Assembly: GCF_030315685.1 (NCBI RefSeq)
Contig: NZ_JASXSI010000001.1
Span: forward strand, 186,001 to 250,000
Reading direction: 5' to 3'
Source of the DNA: Gordonia sp. ABSL11-1
Lineage (GTDB): Bacteria; Actinomycetota; Actinomycetes; Mycobacteriales; Mycobacteriaceae
Length of the DNA stretch: 64,000 nucleotides
Position numbers and translations under genes: made by a program
Shown here: positions 55,901-64,000 of the stretch, in pieces
How positions within the stretch are numbered: the first letter of the stretch is position 1
Layout of the letters: each line of letters opens with the position of its first letter
The notes under the pieces: generated by a model
What the model was told of the DNA's origin: nothing
Databases searched by the model: none
What the model saw: only the letters and a program-made list of their open reading frames with translations

Positions 55901-57931
55901 TCAGTGGTGCGCGGGCTGGAACGTCCCGTGGCTGGCGGCCTCCTCGGCACGGATCACATGCATGACCGCGTTGATCAGGGCCAGATGGGTGAAGGCCTGC
56001 GGGAAGTTGCCCAGATGCTGTCCGGTACTCGCGTCGATCTCCTCCGCGTAGAGCTTGAGCGGGCTCGAGTACGACAGCAACCGCTCGCACAGGTTCTTTG
56101 CCCGCGGCAGCTCGCCGATCTCCACGAGGGCCGAGACCAACCAGAACGAACAGATCGTGAACGTGCCCTCCTCGCCGGAGAGCCCGTCGTCGGTCTCCTC
56201 GACGCGGTAGCGCAGAACCAGTCCGTGGTCGGTGAGCTCGTCGGCGATCGCGAGAACAGTGTTGCGGACACGGTGATCGTCCGATGGTAGGAAGCGCAGC
56301 AGCGGAACCAGCAGCAAGGATGCGTCGAGTGCGTCGTCGCCGTACCGCTGGGTGAACACCCCGCGGTCGTTGACGCCGTGTTCGAGGATGTCCTCGCGGA
56401 TCTCGTCGGCGATTCCGGCCCAGGTCTTCGCGTACGACTTCTCGCCGTGCAGCGCGGCCAGGCGTGAACCGCGGTCGAGCGCGACCCAGCACATCACCTT
56501 CGACGACGTGAAATGTTGTGGCTCGCCCCGGACCTCCCAGATGCCGCGATCGGGTTTGCGCCAGTTCTTCACAGCCTCCTCGACCTGCGCCTTGAGCACC
56601 GGCCACAGGGTCTCGGGTACCGCCTCGTTGGATTTGGTGTTGAGATACACCGAATCCAGCATCGTGCCCCAGATGTCATGCTGCGCTTGGTTGTACGCAC
56701 CGTTGCCGATGCGGACGGGGCGCGCGCCGTCGTAGCCCGAGAGGTGGTGCAGTTCTTCCTCCTCGAGTGTCCGCTCGCCCCCGACGCCGTACATCACCTG
56801 CAGGGGGTGGTGCTGGGAATTGGTGACGCCGGAGACGTCGGCGATGAACGAGAAGAAGTCGTCGGCCTCCCGGTCGAGGCCCAGGGTGTAGAGCCCCCAC
56901 AGAGCGAACGTCGAGTCGCGCACCCAGGCGTAGCGGTAGTCCCAATTGCGTTCGCCGCCCGGGGTTTCGGGCAACGAGGTGGTCGCAGCCGCAAGCAGTG
57001 CGCCGGTCGGGGAGTAGGTCAGGCCCTTGAGCGTGAGGGCCGACCGCTGCAGGTGTGTCCGCCAGGGGTGATCCGGGAATCTGCCGACATTGATCCACTG
57101 TCGCCAGCACTCCGAGGTCGCCCACATCTTCTGGGCGGCCTCCTCGAAGTTCTGCGGTGCGGGTTGCCGGGACCACGACAGCGCGACGAATCGGTCGTCG
57201 CCCTCCACCAGGCGGGTGCGGGCCCGCGCCTCGCGTCCCTCGAGTCCGAGGCGCAGGTCGGTCGTGAGTTTCAGCGTGGGACCGGGTCTGGTGGTGTCGA
57301 CGCCGGTGGCGATCGCGTCGCCGTAGGCGGGTCCGGAATACTCCCACACCGTGTTCCCGCGGTGGTAGTCGAAGGCCGGTTCACAGCTCATGGACAACTC
57401 GACGGTGCCGGAGACGCATCGGACGGTGCGGAGCAGGATGTGTTCGGCGTCCCAGTCGGTGGGCGTGCGGCGATGCGTCGTCGACCGGCGTTCGTTGTCG
57501 TGCCACGGTCCCATGACGAGGGCGTCGCGGACGACGATCCACCCGGTCTCGGTCTGCCACGTGGTCTCGATGATGAGACTGCCGGGCAGGTACCGGCGAT
57601 CGACTGGCACATTGACGCCGTAGGGCGCGAGGCGGAAGTGGCCGGCGGTGCGGTCCAGAATCGCGCCGAACACGCTGGGCGAGTCCGGACGTGGCACGCA
57701 CATCCACTCGACGGCCCCGTTGCGGGCGATGAGGCAGTTGGTCTCGGTGTCGGAGAGGAACGCGTAGTCGCCGATGGGTGGGAAGGCGTTGTGCGCCGCC
57801 GTGGCCGGCGAGAACGCCGTCGCCTCGGGATCCACCGGGCCGGAATCCGCGTCGTGGCCGAAGGTGCTCGCCTGATCGACCGGTGTCGCGACGGGCAGCG
57901 GGGTGACGGCGGCGTCTTCCGGTGGGGTCAT
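55901..57931 (-). CDS. GH15 trehalase (Rv2402-like)
   Basis: A 676-residue protein from ATG 57931 (MTPPEDAAVTPLPVATPVDQ). GH15 features: IGDYAFLSDTETNCLIARNG in the N-terminal beta domain, LKGLTYSPTGALLAAATTSL, NWDYRYAWVRDSTFALWGLY with catalytic-cleft residues, and SFWLVSALVEIGELPRAKNL with the C-terminal (a/a)6 barrel. M. tuberculosis Rv2402, at the same place in the gene order, is a GH15 trehalase, so trehalose hydrolysis is likely. It converges on the CDF gene with an 11-bp gap. Confidence 0.85.
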   Translation of the reverse strand: MTPPEDAAVTPLPVATPVDQASTFGHDADSGPVDPEATAFSPATAAHNAFPPIGDYAFLSDTETNCLIARNGAVEWMCVPRPDSPSVFGAILDRTAGHFRLAPYGVNVPVDRRYLPGSLIIETTWQTETGWIVVRDALVMGPWHDNERRSTTHRRTPTDWDAEHILLRTVRCVSGTVELSMSCEPAFDYHRGNTVWEYSGPAYGDAIATGVDTTRPGPTLKLTTDLRLGLEGREARARTRLVEGDDRFVALSWSRQPAPQNFEEAAQKMWATSECWRQWINVGRFPDHPWRTHLQRSALTLKGLTYSPTGALLAAATTSLPETPGGERNWDYRYAWVRDSTFALWGLYTLGLDREADDFFSFIADVSGVTNSQHHPLQVMYGVGGERTLEEEELHHLSGYDGARPVRIGNGAYNQAQHDIWGTMLDSVYLNTKSNEAVPETLWPVLKAQVEEAVKNWRKPDRGIWEVRGEPQHFTSSKVMCWVALDRGSRLAALHGEKSYAKTWAGIADEIREDILEHGVNDRGVFTQRYGDDALDASLLLVPLLRFLPSDDHRVRNTVLAIADELTDHGLVLRYRVEETDDGLSGEEGTFTICSFWLVSALVEIGELPRAKNLCERLLSYSSPLKLYAEEIDASTGQHLGNFPQAFTHLALINAVMHVIRAEEAASHGTFQPAHH

Positions 57932-58058
57932 GGCTATATCATTGCGATCAGGCCCTGTTGCCGCCACTCGACCGCGAGCGGGACGAGCGGGTTTTAATTC
58001 AGGCTGAGTGAAACTCAGGGTGATGTCCGATTCGCGTGATGTGCGGGGTGAGGTGAAC

Positions 58059-58259
58059 ATGACGGCGCTGGCCAACTGGTGGGACGGTGTGGAGGAGTGG
58101 CTGACGGGTCTGTCCTTCGTCCCGCAGCTGCTCGTGACGCTCATCGTCGTGATCCCGTTGGCCGTGCTGATCGCAGCGGTGCTCAATGTGCTGGTGGACA
58201 CGGTCTCGACGCTGATCGACCGCCGACGATTCGCCGACGACGACGGAACGGGGCTGTAG
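58059..58259 (+). CDS. Small membrane protein (66 residues, Rv2401A-like position)
   Basis: Starts MTALANWWDGVEEWLTGLSF at ATG 58059 with AGGTG just upstream; ATG 58023 would add 12 residues. One strong TM helix (LVTLIVVIPLAVLIAAVLNV) and a polar end (RRRFADDDGTGL). It is divergent from the trehalase and upstream of the sulfate transporter, as are the small membrane proteins in M. tuberculosis. Function unknown. Confidence 0.7.
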   Translation: MTALANWWDGVEEWLTGLSFVPQLLVTLIVVIPLAVLIAAVLNVLVDTVSTLIDRRRFADDDGTGL

Positions 58260-58262
58260 CCG

Positions 58263-58340
58263 ATGATCCGATCGCGGGTGACTCTCGCCCTCATCGCCCT
58301 CCTCCTGCTGGTCCTGCTGGCCTGGGTGCTCACCCGCTAG
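58263..58340 (+). CDS. 25-residue membrane peptide
   Basis: Reading from ATG 58263, 3 bp after the preceding stop: MIRSRVTLALIALLLLVLLA, then WVLTR and TAG. It is almost a pure TM helix with a positively charged N-terminus. A G-rich stretch about 9 nt upstream could serve as SD. Tight spacing with the upstream small membrane protein suggests coupled translation. Short, so moderate confidence. Confidence 0.6.
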   Translation: MIRSRVTLALIALLLLVLLAWVLTR

Positions 58341-58492
58341 CACGGCGGTCGGTTTCGGCCAAACGACGGCTCTGACGTGCGTCGGACCCGTTCGGCGCGT
58401 TGCTAGCGTTTACGGGTCCAGAGGGAGTGTGTCGGACGCCTCGGACGTGAGTCCGCAGACGTCCGCAGACGGTGTGAGGCCGGGAGGATCGC
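58341..58492 (+). promoter_or_regulatory. Leader and promoter region of the sulfate-import operon
   Basis: These 152 bp precede subI. There is a perfect 10-bp tandem repeat GTCCGCAGAC at 58451-58470, an inverted CGGAC-GTGA-GTCCG just before it, and a possible -10 TAGCGT near 58403. The SD GGGAGG is at the 3' end. Such repeats could bind a cysteine- or sulfate-responsive regulator. No known riboswitch was recognised. Confidence 0.5.
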
Positions 58493-59611
58493 GTGGCGAG
58501 ATCTGTGATCGTGCGGAGGTGGCGGGCCGCCATGGCGGTTGCCGTCGCCGGGGTGATGATCGCGAGTGTGTCGGCGTGTGGCGCCGGATCGACCGACGAG
58601 CCCGGCGGGGTCGACATCTCCAGCGGCAGCCGGCACCTCAATCTCGTCGCCTACGCCGTGCCGAAGCCGGGCTTCGACGTCATCATCCCCGCGTTCCGAG
58701 CCACGGACGCGGGCCATGACATCGGTTTCTCTCAGTCCTATGGTGCCTCGGGCGATCAGTCCCGCAAGGTGGCCCGGCACGTGCCCGCCGACGTCGTCAA
58801 CTTCTCGGTCGAGCCCGACATCACCCGGCTGGTGAAAGAAGGTGTCGTCGACGAGGACTGGAAGAAACAGGCGCCCAACAACAGCACGCCGTTCGGGTCC
58901 GTGGTGGCCCTCGTGGTGCGCAAGGGCAATCCCAAGAACATTCGGGACTGGGACGACCTGCTCAAGCCGGGCGTGCAGGTCGTGACCCCCAACCCGGGTA
59001 GTTCGGGTTCGGCCAAGTGGAATCTGCTCGCGCCCTATGCGGCCAAGAGCGATGGTGGCCGCAACTCGCAGGCAGGCCTGGACTATGTGGCCGAACTCGT
59101 CCGTGATCACGTCACCGTCGTACCCAAGTCCGGTCGTGAGGCGACGACAGCCTTCGAACAGGGACAGGGCGACGTGTTGATCAGCTACGAGAACGAGGCC
59201 ATCATGCTCGACCGCGCGAACGCGACGTCGCCGCCCGATCAGCAGGTCGAGTACGTGATCCCGCCGCAGACCTTCAAGATCGAGAACCCGGTCGCCGTCG
59301 TCAACACATCCACCGACAAGGCGGGTGCCAAGGCATTCGTCGACTTCCTGTTCACGGCCGAGGCACAGCGACTGTGGGCGAGTGAGGGCTTCCGTCCGGT
59401 ACTGCCCGACATCGTCACGCAGACCGCGGATGAGTTCCCCGGAGACATCGCCAAGCTCTGGACCATCAAGGAACTCGGTGCCGTGCTCGGTGAGGGGACC
59501 GCGGACAAGAACGACGGCAAGGATCTCACCGGGTGGAAGGCCGTCGACAGCGCCCTGTTCGGCTCGAAGGGCGACATCACCAAGATCTACAACTCGGGAG
59601 GGCGTCAATGA
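58493..59611 (+). CDS. subI: Sulfate ABC transporter substrate-binding lipoprotein
   Basis: A 372-residue protein with a GTG start and GGGAGG 5 nt upstream. The signal sequence (MARSVIVRRWRAAMAVAVAG) leads to the lipobox SVSAC. Sulfate-binding family text: GASGDQSRKVARHVPADVVN, NPGSSGSAKWNLLAPYAA, EATTAFEQGQGDVLISYENE and LWASEGFRPV. It captures sulfate (and possibly thiosulfate) outside the membrane for CysTWA. First gene of a four-gene operon, overlapping cysT by ATGA. Confidence 0.94.
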   Translation: MARSVIVRRWRAAMAVAVAGVMIASVSACGAGSTDEPGGVDISSGSRHLNLVAYAVPKPGFDVIIPAFRATDAGHDIGFSQSYGASGDQSRKVARHVPADVVNFSVEPDITRLVKEGVVDEDWKKQAPNNSTPFGSVVALVVRKGNPKNIRDWDDLLKPGVQVVTPNPGSSGSAKWNLLAPYAAKSDGGRNSQAGLDYVAELVRDHVTVVPKSGREATTAFEQGQGDVLISYENEAIMLDRANATSPPDQQVEYVIPPQTFKIENPVAVVNTSTDKAGAKAFVDFLFTAEAQRLWASEGFRPVLPDIVTQTADEFPGDIAKLWTIKELGAVLGEGTADKNDGKDLTGWKAVDSALFGSKGDITKIYNSGGRQ

Positions 59612-60462
59612 GCACGCAGGCGGTGGATCATCCGAGCCCACCCGGCGGATTCCTCGGTCGGTCACGCACTTTCAGCGGTGTGTCCCCGTTCGGAGTCGGG
59701 GTGGCGTGGTTGTGGCTCAGCGTGATCGTGCTGCTGCCGCTGGCGGCGATCACGGTGCAGGCGTTCACCGACGGCTGGGGCGGATTCTGGGATGCCATCA
59801 GCGACCCGAATGCGCTGGACGCACTGTGGATCACCGTCGTGGTGTCCGTCGTGGTCGCGCTCATCAACGTGGTGTTCGGCACGCTGATCGCCTGGGTTCT
59901 GGTGCGAGATGAGTTCCCGGGCAAGGGTTTCGTGAACGCGATCATCGACCTGCCGTTCGCGTTGCCGACCATCGTGGCCAGCCTCGTGCTGTTGTCGCTG
60001 TACGGACCGAACAGCCCGATCGACATCCAGCTCAACGCGACCAAGCCGGCGCTCGTCATCGCCCTGACGTTCGTCACGCTGCCGTTCGTGGTGCGCCAGG
60101 TTCAGCCCGTCCTCATCGAACTCGACACCGACGTCGAGGAGGCGGCCGCCGTCCTCGGCGCGAGCAACTGGGTGACCTGGACCAAGATCGTGCTGCCCGC
60201 GCTGCTGCCGGCCATCCTGACCGGCGCGGGTCTCGCGTTCACCCGCGCCATCGGTGAGTTCGGTTCCGTCGTCCTGATCGGCGGCAACATCCCCGGCGAC
60301 ACCCAGGTCGCCTCCCAGTACATCCAGCAGCAGATCGAGATCGACGAACCGGTGAACGCCGCGGCCGTCTCGGTGATGTTGCTGCTCATCGCATTCGTCG
60401 CCCTGCTCATCCTGCGGGTCGTCGGCCGACGTCAGTCCGTGCGGGAAGGACAGGATCGATGA
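59608..60462 (+). CDS. cysT: Sulfate ABC transporter permease CysT
   Basis: A 284-residue permease with about six TM helices; starts at ATG 59608 (ATGA overlap). The family motif between helices is EEAAAVLGASNWVTWTKIVL (EAA loop contacting CysA), with GEFGSVVLIGGNIPGDTQVA afterwards. It pairs with CysW to form the membrane channel. The open frame extends upstream but that part is inside subI. Confidence 0.93.
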   Translation: MSTQAVDHPSPPGGFLGRSRTFSGVSPFGVGVAWLWLSVIVLLPLAAITVQAFTDGWGGFWDAISDPNALDALWITVVVSVVVALINVVFGTLIAWVLVRDEFPGKGFVNAIIDLPFALPTIVASLVLLSLYGPNSPIDIQLNATKPALVIALTFVTLPFVVRQVQPVLIELDTDVEEAAAVLGASNWVTWTKIVLPALLPAILTGAGLAFTRAIGEFGSVVLIGGNIPGDTQVASQYIQQQIEIDEPVNAAAVSVMLLLIAFVALLILRVVGRRQSVREGQDR

Positions 60463-61391
60463 AGGTCTCACCGTTCACCCGGTACACGCTGCGGGCCATC
60501 GCCCTCGTCTACCTGTTCATCCTGCTGATCGTCCCCGTCGGGCTCATCTTCTGGCGATCGTTCGAGCACGGTCTCGGACAGTTCTGGGAATGGATCACCA
60601 CACCCGCGGCGATTGCTGCGTTGCAGCTGAGTCTGCTGATCGTGGTGATCGTCGTCCCTCTCAACGTGATCTTCGGCATCGTGACCGCGCTGGCACTCGT
60701 GCGTGGTCGTTTCCCGGGCAAGGGCTTCCTGCAGGCCGTGGTGGATCTGCCGTTCGCGGTGTCGCCGGTGGTGGCCGGTGTGGCCCTGATCCTGCTGTGG
60801 GGCTACGGCGGGTGGTTCGGCGGCATCGAGAGCACCGGGTTCCGGATCATCTTCGGGTTCCCCGGACTCGTGTTGGCAACGCTGTTCGTCACACTTCCGT
60901 TCGTGGTGCGTGAGGTCGAGCCGGTGCTGCGGGAGATCGGCACCGAACAGGAACAGGCCGCGGCCACCCTGGGCGCCAACGGATGGCAGACGTTCGGCCG
61001 CATCACGCTCCCGGCCATCCGCTGGGGTCTCACGTACGGCATCGTGCTCACCGTCGCCCGCGCGCTCGGGGAGTACGGGGCGGTCACGATGGTGTCGTCG
61101 AACTTCCCAGGGATCTCCCAGACACTCACCCTGTTGGTGAACTCGCGCTACACCGACGACTACAACGAGTTCGGTGCCTACGCCGCGGCGACCCTGCTGA
61201 TGCTCGTCGCGATCCTGGTGCTGGTCGCGATGACCCTCGTCGAGCGACGTGCCAAGGGCCGCTACGCGGAGGCGAGCACCACCTACGCCGGCAGCGACGA
61301 GGCCACCGAGGTCGAAGCCGACCTCACCCCACCGCACGGACCCCGATCCATCGATGCCCAGCAGCTCGTGCACCACAAGGAAGGCGTGTGA
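60459..61391 (+). CDS. cysW: Sulfate ABC transporter permease CysW
   Basis: A 310-residue permease overlapping cysT by 4 bp. It has the EAA-type loop [20 protein letters not shown] and [20 protein letters not shown], typical of CysW. Several TM helices, and a C-terminal polar extension of about 35 residues ([20 protein letters not shown]) that is longer than in many relatives. Acts with CysT, CysA and SubI. Confidence 0.93.
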   Translation: MKVSPFTRYTLRAIALVYLFILLIVPVGLIFWRSFEHGLGQFWEWITTPAAIAALQLSLLIVVIVVPLNVIFGIVTALALVRGRFPGKGFLQAVVDLPFAVSPVVAGVALILLWGYGGWFGGIESTGFRIIFGFPGLVLATLFVTLPFVVREVEPVLREIGTEQEQAAATLGANGWQTFGRITLPAIRWGLTYGIVLTVARALGEYGAVTMVSSNFPGISQTLTLLVNSRYTDDYNEFGAYAAATLLMLVAILVLVAMTLVERRAKGRYAEASTTYAGSDEATEVEADLTPPHGPRSIDAQQLVHHKEGV

Positions 61392-61392
61392 C

Positions 61393-62388
61393 ATGTCCAT
61401 CTCGGTTATCGGCGCGAACAAGCGGTACGGAGACTTCGCAGCGCTCGACGACGTGTCGATCGACATCCCGGCGGGCTCACTGACCTCGCTCCTCGGACCG
61501 TCGGGGTCCGGCAAGTCGACGCTGCTGCGTGCGATCGCCGGCCTCGACAGCCTCGACTCGGGCACCGTCATCATCAGCGGCACCGATGTGTCGGGAGCGG
61601 CTCCGCAGAAGCGCGACATCGGGTTCGTGTTCCAGCATTACGCGGCGTTCAAACACCTGAACGTGCGCGACAACATCGCGTTCGGTCTGAAGATCCGCAA
61701 GCGTCCCAAGGCGGAGGTCGACGCCAAGGTCGACGAACTCCTGGAGATCGTCGGACTCACCGTGTTCCAGAAGCGGTTTCCGGCCCAGCTGTCCGGCGGA
61801 CAGCGGCAGCGCATGGCGCTGGCGCGGGCGCTCGCCGTCGATCCGCAGGTGCTGCTGCTCGACGAGCCGTTCGGCGCCCTCGACGCCAAGGTGCGCGAGG
61901 ACCTGCGAAAATGGTTGCGCCGCTTGCACGAAGATGTCAACGTGACGACGGTTCTCGTCACCCACGACCAGCAGGAGGCGCTCGACGTCAGCGATCGCAT
62001 CGCGGTGCTGAACAAAGGTCGCATCGAGCAGGTCGGTTCCCCCGACGATCTCTACGACCGCCCGGCGAACGAGTTCGTCGCGTCGTTCCTCGGTTCGACC
62101 GTCCGCCTCAACGGAGAACTGGTGCGCCCGCACGACATCCGGATCGGTCGTAATCCCGAGCTGGCGTTGCCGGCGGCGGATGCGTCACTCGACACGGGCG
62201 TCATCAAGGCGACCGTGGCGCGCGTGGTGAACCTGGGCTTCGAGACCCGGGTGGAACTGATCTCGGCAGCCACCGGCGACGAGTTCCAGGCCCAGATCAC
62301 CCGCGGCGACGCCAATGCACTGAATCTGCAGGCGGGGGAGACGATCTACGCCCGCGCCACGAAGGTGGCCGCGCTCACCGAGTCCTGA
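61393..62388 (+). CDS. cysA: Sulfate ABC transporter ATPase CysA
   Basis: A 331-residue ATPase from ATG 61393, 1 bp after cysW. Walker [11 protein letters not shown]-loop FVFQHYAAF, signature [16 protein letters not shown], Walker [14 protein letters not shown] and switch His [12 protein letters not shown]. The C-terminal regulatory domain (about 230-331) contains [10 protein letters not shown] and a TOBE-like beta region. It powers sulfate uptake. The 3' end overlaps the convergent sirohydrochlorin chelatase gene by 43 bp. Confidence 0.95.
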   Translation: MSISVIGANKRYGDFAALDDVSIDIPAGSLTSLLGPSGSGKSTLLRAIAGLDSLDSGTVIISGTDVSGAAPQKRDIGFVFQHYAAFKHLNVRDNIAFGLKIRKRPKAEVDAKVDELLEIVGLTVFQKRFPAQLSGGQRQRMALARALAVDPQVLLLDEPFGALDAKVREDLRKWLRRLHEDVNVTTVLVTHDQQEALDVSDRIAVLNKGRIEQVGSPDDLYDRPANEFVASFLGSTVRLNGELVRPHDIRIGRNPELALPAADASLDTGVIKATVARVVNLGFETRVELISAATGDEFQAQITRGDANALNLQAGETIYARATKVAALTES

Positions 62389-63116
62389 CTCGCGACGTGG
62401 TCGGTGGAGGCTGCGACCCAGTAGTGGTGGCAGACCGCCTCGACCACGTCGGGATGGGCGCCCAGCGGACCCGCGACCAGCGATGCCGGGGCGTGCTCGT
62501 CGAGCGCGGCCTCGACTCGCTCGGTCAGCAGACCCGCGGACAGGAAGTACGGGCTGACGGCGATCCGCTCGGAGCCGGCGGCGCGTAGGCGTCGTACTGC
62601 TGCGCGCAGTCGCTGGTCGCGGGCACCCAGTTTGGTAGCGAACACGACCTCGACCGGGCGGTGCAGAAGCATCGACAGTTCGATCGCGCGCCGTCGGACG
62701 TGGCGGTCCGCGGACGGGTCCGAGGAACCGACTGCGGTGAGCAGGATGCCTGCACGCTCGGACCGTGCATCGAGGCCGGCCTCGATCAGCCGGTCGGCGA
62801 GCGCCTGCGCGAGCGGGAACGTCCCGATCACGTCCGCCTGCACGATTCTCCGGCCGGGCCCGGTGTGCCCGGCGATGATCGTGGGCAGATCCACCTTGTG
62901 GTGATATCCCGCGGCGAACAGCAGCGGCACCACCACGCAGTCACCGTCGACCTGCTCGAGCGCATCACCGACCAGTGGTCCGTCGAGATCGAGATAGGCC
63001 AGGCGGACGTCGACCCCGGGCATGGCCGTCGACACCGCGTGCAGCACACGACGGGCGGTCGCGCCGAACCGCGGATCGCGGCTGCCGTGCGCGACGAGGA
63101 GCAGGGTGGGTGTCAT
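62346..63116 (-). CDS. Sirohydrochlorin chelatase (CbiX/SirB family)
   Basis: A 256-residue two-domain protein from ATG 63116. The first domain has [18 protein letters not shown] and [17 protein letters not shown], with metal-binding His in HGS and YHH. The second half repeats the fold with [18 protein letters not shown] and [18 protein letters not shown], where the metal His is replaced. It inserts Fe2+ (siroheme) or Co2+ (B12). Beside cysN and sulfate uptake genes, a siroheme role for sulfite reductase is likely. In M. tuberculosis Rv2393 occupies this place. Confidence 0.88.
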   Translation of the reverse strand: MTPTLLLVAHGSRDPRFGATARRVLHAVSTAMPGVDVRLAYLDLDGPLVGDALEQVDGDCVVVPLLFAAGYHHKVDLPTIIAGHTGPGRRIVQADVIGTFPLAQALADRLIEAGLDARSERAGILLTAVGSSDPSADRHVRRRAIELSMLLHRPVEVVFATKLGARDQRLRAAVRRLRAAGSERIAVSPYFLSAGLLTERVEAALDEHAPASLVAGPLGAHPDVVEAVCHHYWVAASTDHVASQDSVSAATFVARA

Positions 63117-63159
63117 CGTCACGGTGATCTCTGGATGGTCGAGGCGAATGTGTACGGAA

Positions 63160-64000
63160 TCAGACCAGTTCGGGTGTCGCCGACAGGTGGAGGTTTTCCA
63201 GCGCGTCGCCGACGAGTCCGGCTCCGAGGGTGTTGCCGCCCTGCGGATCGATCAGCAGGAAGCTGCCGGACTCGCGGTTGACCTGATAGTCGTCGGCGGC
63301 GATCGGCTCGGCGGTCTGGATCGAGATGCGCCCGATCTGGTTGAGCTCGACGGTGTCCGGCGAGTCGACCAGCGCGAGGTTCTGCTCGTCGAAGAGCACC
63401 TCGAGTCCGCCGACGATCGCCTGTGTCGTGCGGGTGCCGTGCTTGAGCAGCAGCCGGGCTCCCGGCCGCAGCGGCTTCTCGGCCAGCCAGCAGACGGTGG
63501 CGCTGAACTGCTGCACCGGATCCGGGGCGTCACCGGCCGTGGCGATCAGGTCGCCGCGCGACACGTCCACGTCGTCGGCGAGCAGGATCGTCACGCTGCG
63601 CCCGGTGTGTGCGGTGGCGAGCTGTCCGTCGGCGGTGTCGATCTGGCTGACGGTGGTGCGGGTACCGGCGGGCAGCACGACGACCTCGTCACCGACCGAG
63701 ACGCGTCCGGCCGCGATCTGTCCGGCGTAACCACGGTAATCGGGGAACTCCGGTGTGCGGGGCCGGATCACATACTGGACCGGGAAGCGCAGGCCGACGT
63801 GTTCGCGGTCGGTCACGTTCGGCACCGTCTCGAGATGCTCGATGAGGGTGGGTCCGTCGTAGAAGGGTGTGGTCTCCGAGCGGGTGGCGACATTGTCGCC
63901 GTGCAGTGCCGACACCGGGATGGCGGTGACCTGCTCGGGCGACCAGCCGAGCGAGCGGGTGAGCTCCGCGAACTCCGCGGAGATGTCGGCGAACACCGAT
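63160..64000 (-). CDS. cysN: Sulfate adenylyltransferase subunit 1 (CysN), C-terminal part
   Basis: The frame is open at the right window edge and encodes the last 279 codons of CysN. Visible text: GWSPEQVTAIPVSALHGDNV, FPVQYVIRPRTPEFPDYRGY, QFSATVCWLAEKPLRPGARL and NQIGRISIQTAEPI, ending GGNTLGAGLVGDALENLHLS and PELV. GTPase motifs lie beyond the edge. The protein stops after the beta-barrel domains, so there is no fused APS kinase (CysC). With CysD it makes APS, the first step of sulfate assimilation. It is 43 bp upstream of the chelatase gene, same strand, likely one operon. Confidence 0.93.
   Translation of the reverse strand, partial: SVFADISAEFAELTRSLGWSPEQVTAIPVSALHGDNVATRSETTPFYDGPTLIEHLETVPNVTDREHVGLRFPVQYVIRPRTPEFPDYRGYAGQIAAGRVSVGDEVVVLPAGTRTTVSQIDTADGQLATAHTGRSVTILLADDVDVSRGDLIATAGDAPDPVQQFSATVCWLAEKPLRPGARLLLKHGTRTTQAIVGGLEVLFDEQNLALVDSPDTVELNQIGRISIQTAEPIAADDYQVNRESGSFLLIDPQGGNTLGAGLVGDALENLHLSATPELV

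Noticed and set aside
54762..56606. A 614-codon minus-strand frame across the peptidase, CDF and trehalase genes
   Set aside because: It crosses three gene boundaries on the other strand and is Arg/His/Asp-rich without motifs.
63160..64000. A CysNC fusion with APS kinase, as in M. tuberculosis
   Set aside because: The frame stops straight after the CysN beta-barrel domains; no kinase P-loop follows.

Overview
The window has two parts: a temperate-phage genome (1 to about 42,460, its left end beyond the window) and the actinobacterial chromosome it sits in (about 42,461 to 64,000). The chromosomal gene order comEC, holA, rpsT, circularly permuted ATP-grasp, alpha-E protein, transglutaminase-like protein, lepA, GH15 trehalase, subI-cysT-cysW-cysA, sirohydrochlorin chelatase matches the Mycobacterium tuberculosis Rv2414c-to-Rv2393 region as I remember it. 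Together with high GC, GTG/TTG starts and LGFP cell-wall repeats in the phage endolysin, this points to a mycolic-acid-containing actinobacterium. Gordonia is my best guess, but it is an inference.

Prophage, late half (1-26.5 kb, almost all minus strand, transcribed right to left). The order is terminase small and large subunits, portal, HK97-type protease, major capsid protein, connectors and tail terminator, major tail protein with an Ig-like tail, and tail-assembly chaperones joined by a -1 frameshift. Then come a 1971-residue tape measure with two hydrolase domains, distal tail proteins, a three-module endolysin, two or three holin-like membrane proteins, and a fibre region with Gly-rich and 24-residue-repeat proteins. 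A lone plus-strand membrane protein lies between the terminase and the HNH gene.

Prophage, early half (26.5-38.3 kb, minus strand). This is a dense run of short, translationally coupled genes (ATGA/GTGA overlaps). It holds a RuvC-like resolvase, a replication-initiation candidate, a cytosine-C5 methyltransferase, a RecT-like annealing protein with a Cas4/RecB-like exonuclease, many small unknowns and a Cro-like regulator. One secreted DUF3761-type protein is on the plus strand.

Lysogeny region (38.3-42.46 kb). A divergent control region carries 15-bp palindromes, one on the -10 of a near-consensus leftward promoter, plus a repeated GGTAGACG element. It separates the Cro-like gene from a plus-strand repressor operon, which continues into a nucleotidyltransferase-fold protein, an unrecognised partner protein, an ImmA/IrrE-like metallopeptidase and a DUF3263 protein. 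A large serine integrase faces this operon, and its start abuts the right attachment site inside the competence gene comEC, of which only the 3' part remains here. The repressor-linked nucleotidyltransferase/partner pair is the best candidate for an undescribed lysogen-expressed system.

Chromosome (42.46-64 kb). It carries DNA polymerase III delta, S20, a putative sulfotransferase, the ATP-grasp/alpha-E/transglutaminase trio, a frameshifted PemK/MazF-like gene, a hydrolase, LepA, an M3 peptidase, a CDF cation transporter, a trehalase, two very small membrane proteins, the complete sulfate ABC importer, a sirohydrochlorin/cobalt chelatase and the C-terminal part of CysN. The last six form an assimilatory sulfate uptake and reduction neighbourhood: sulfate import, activation, and supply of siroheme for sulfite reductase.
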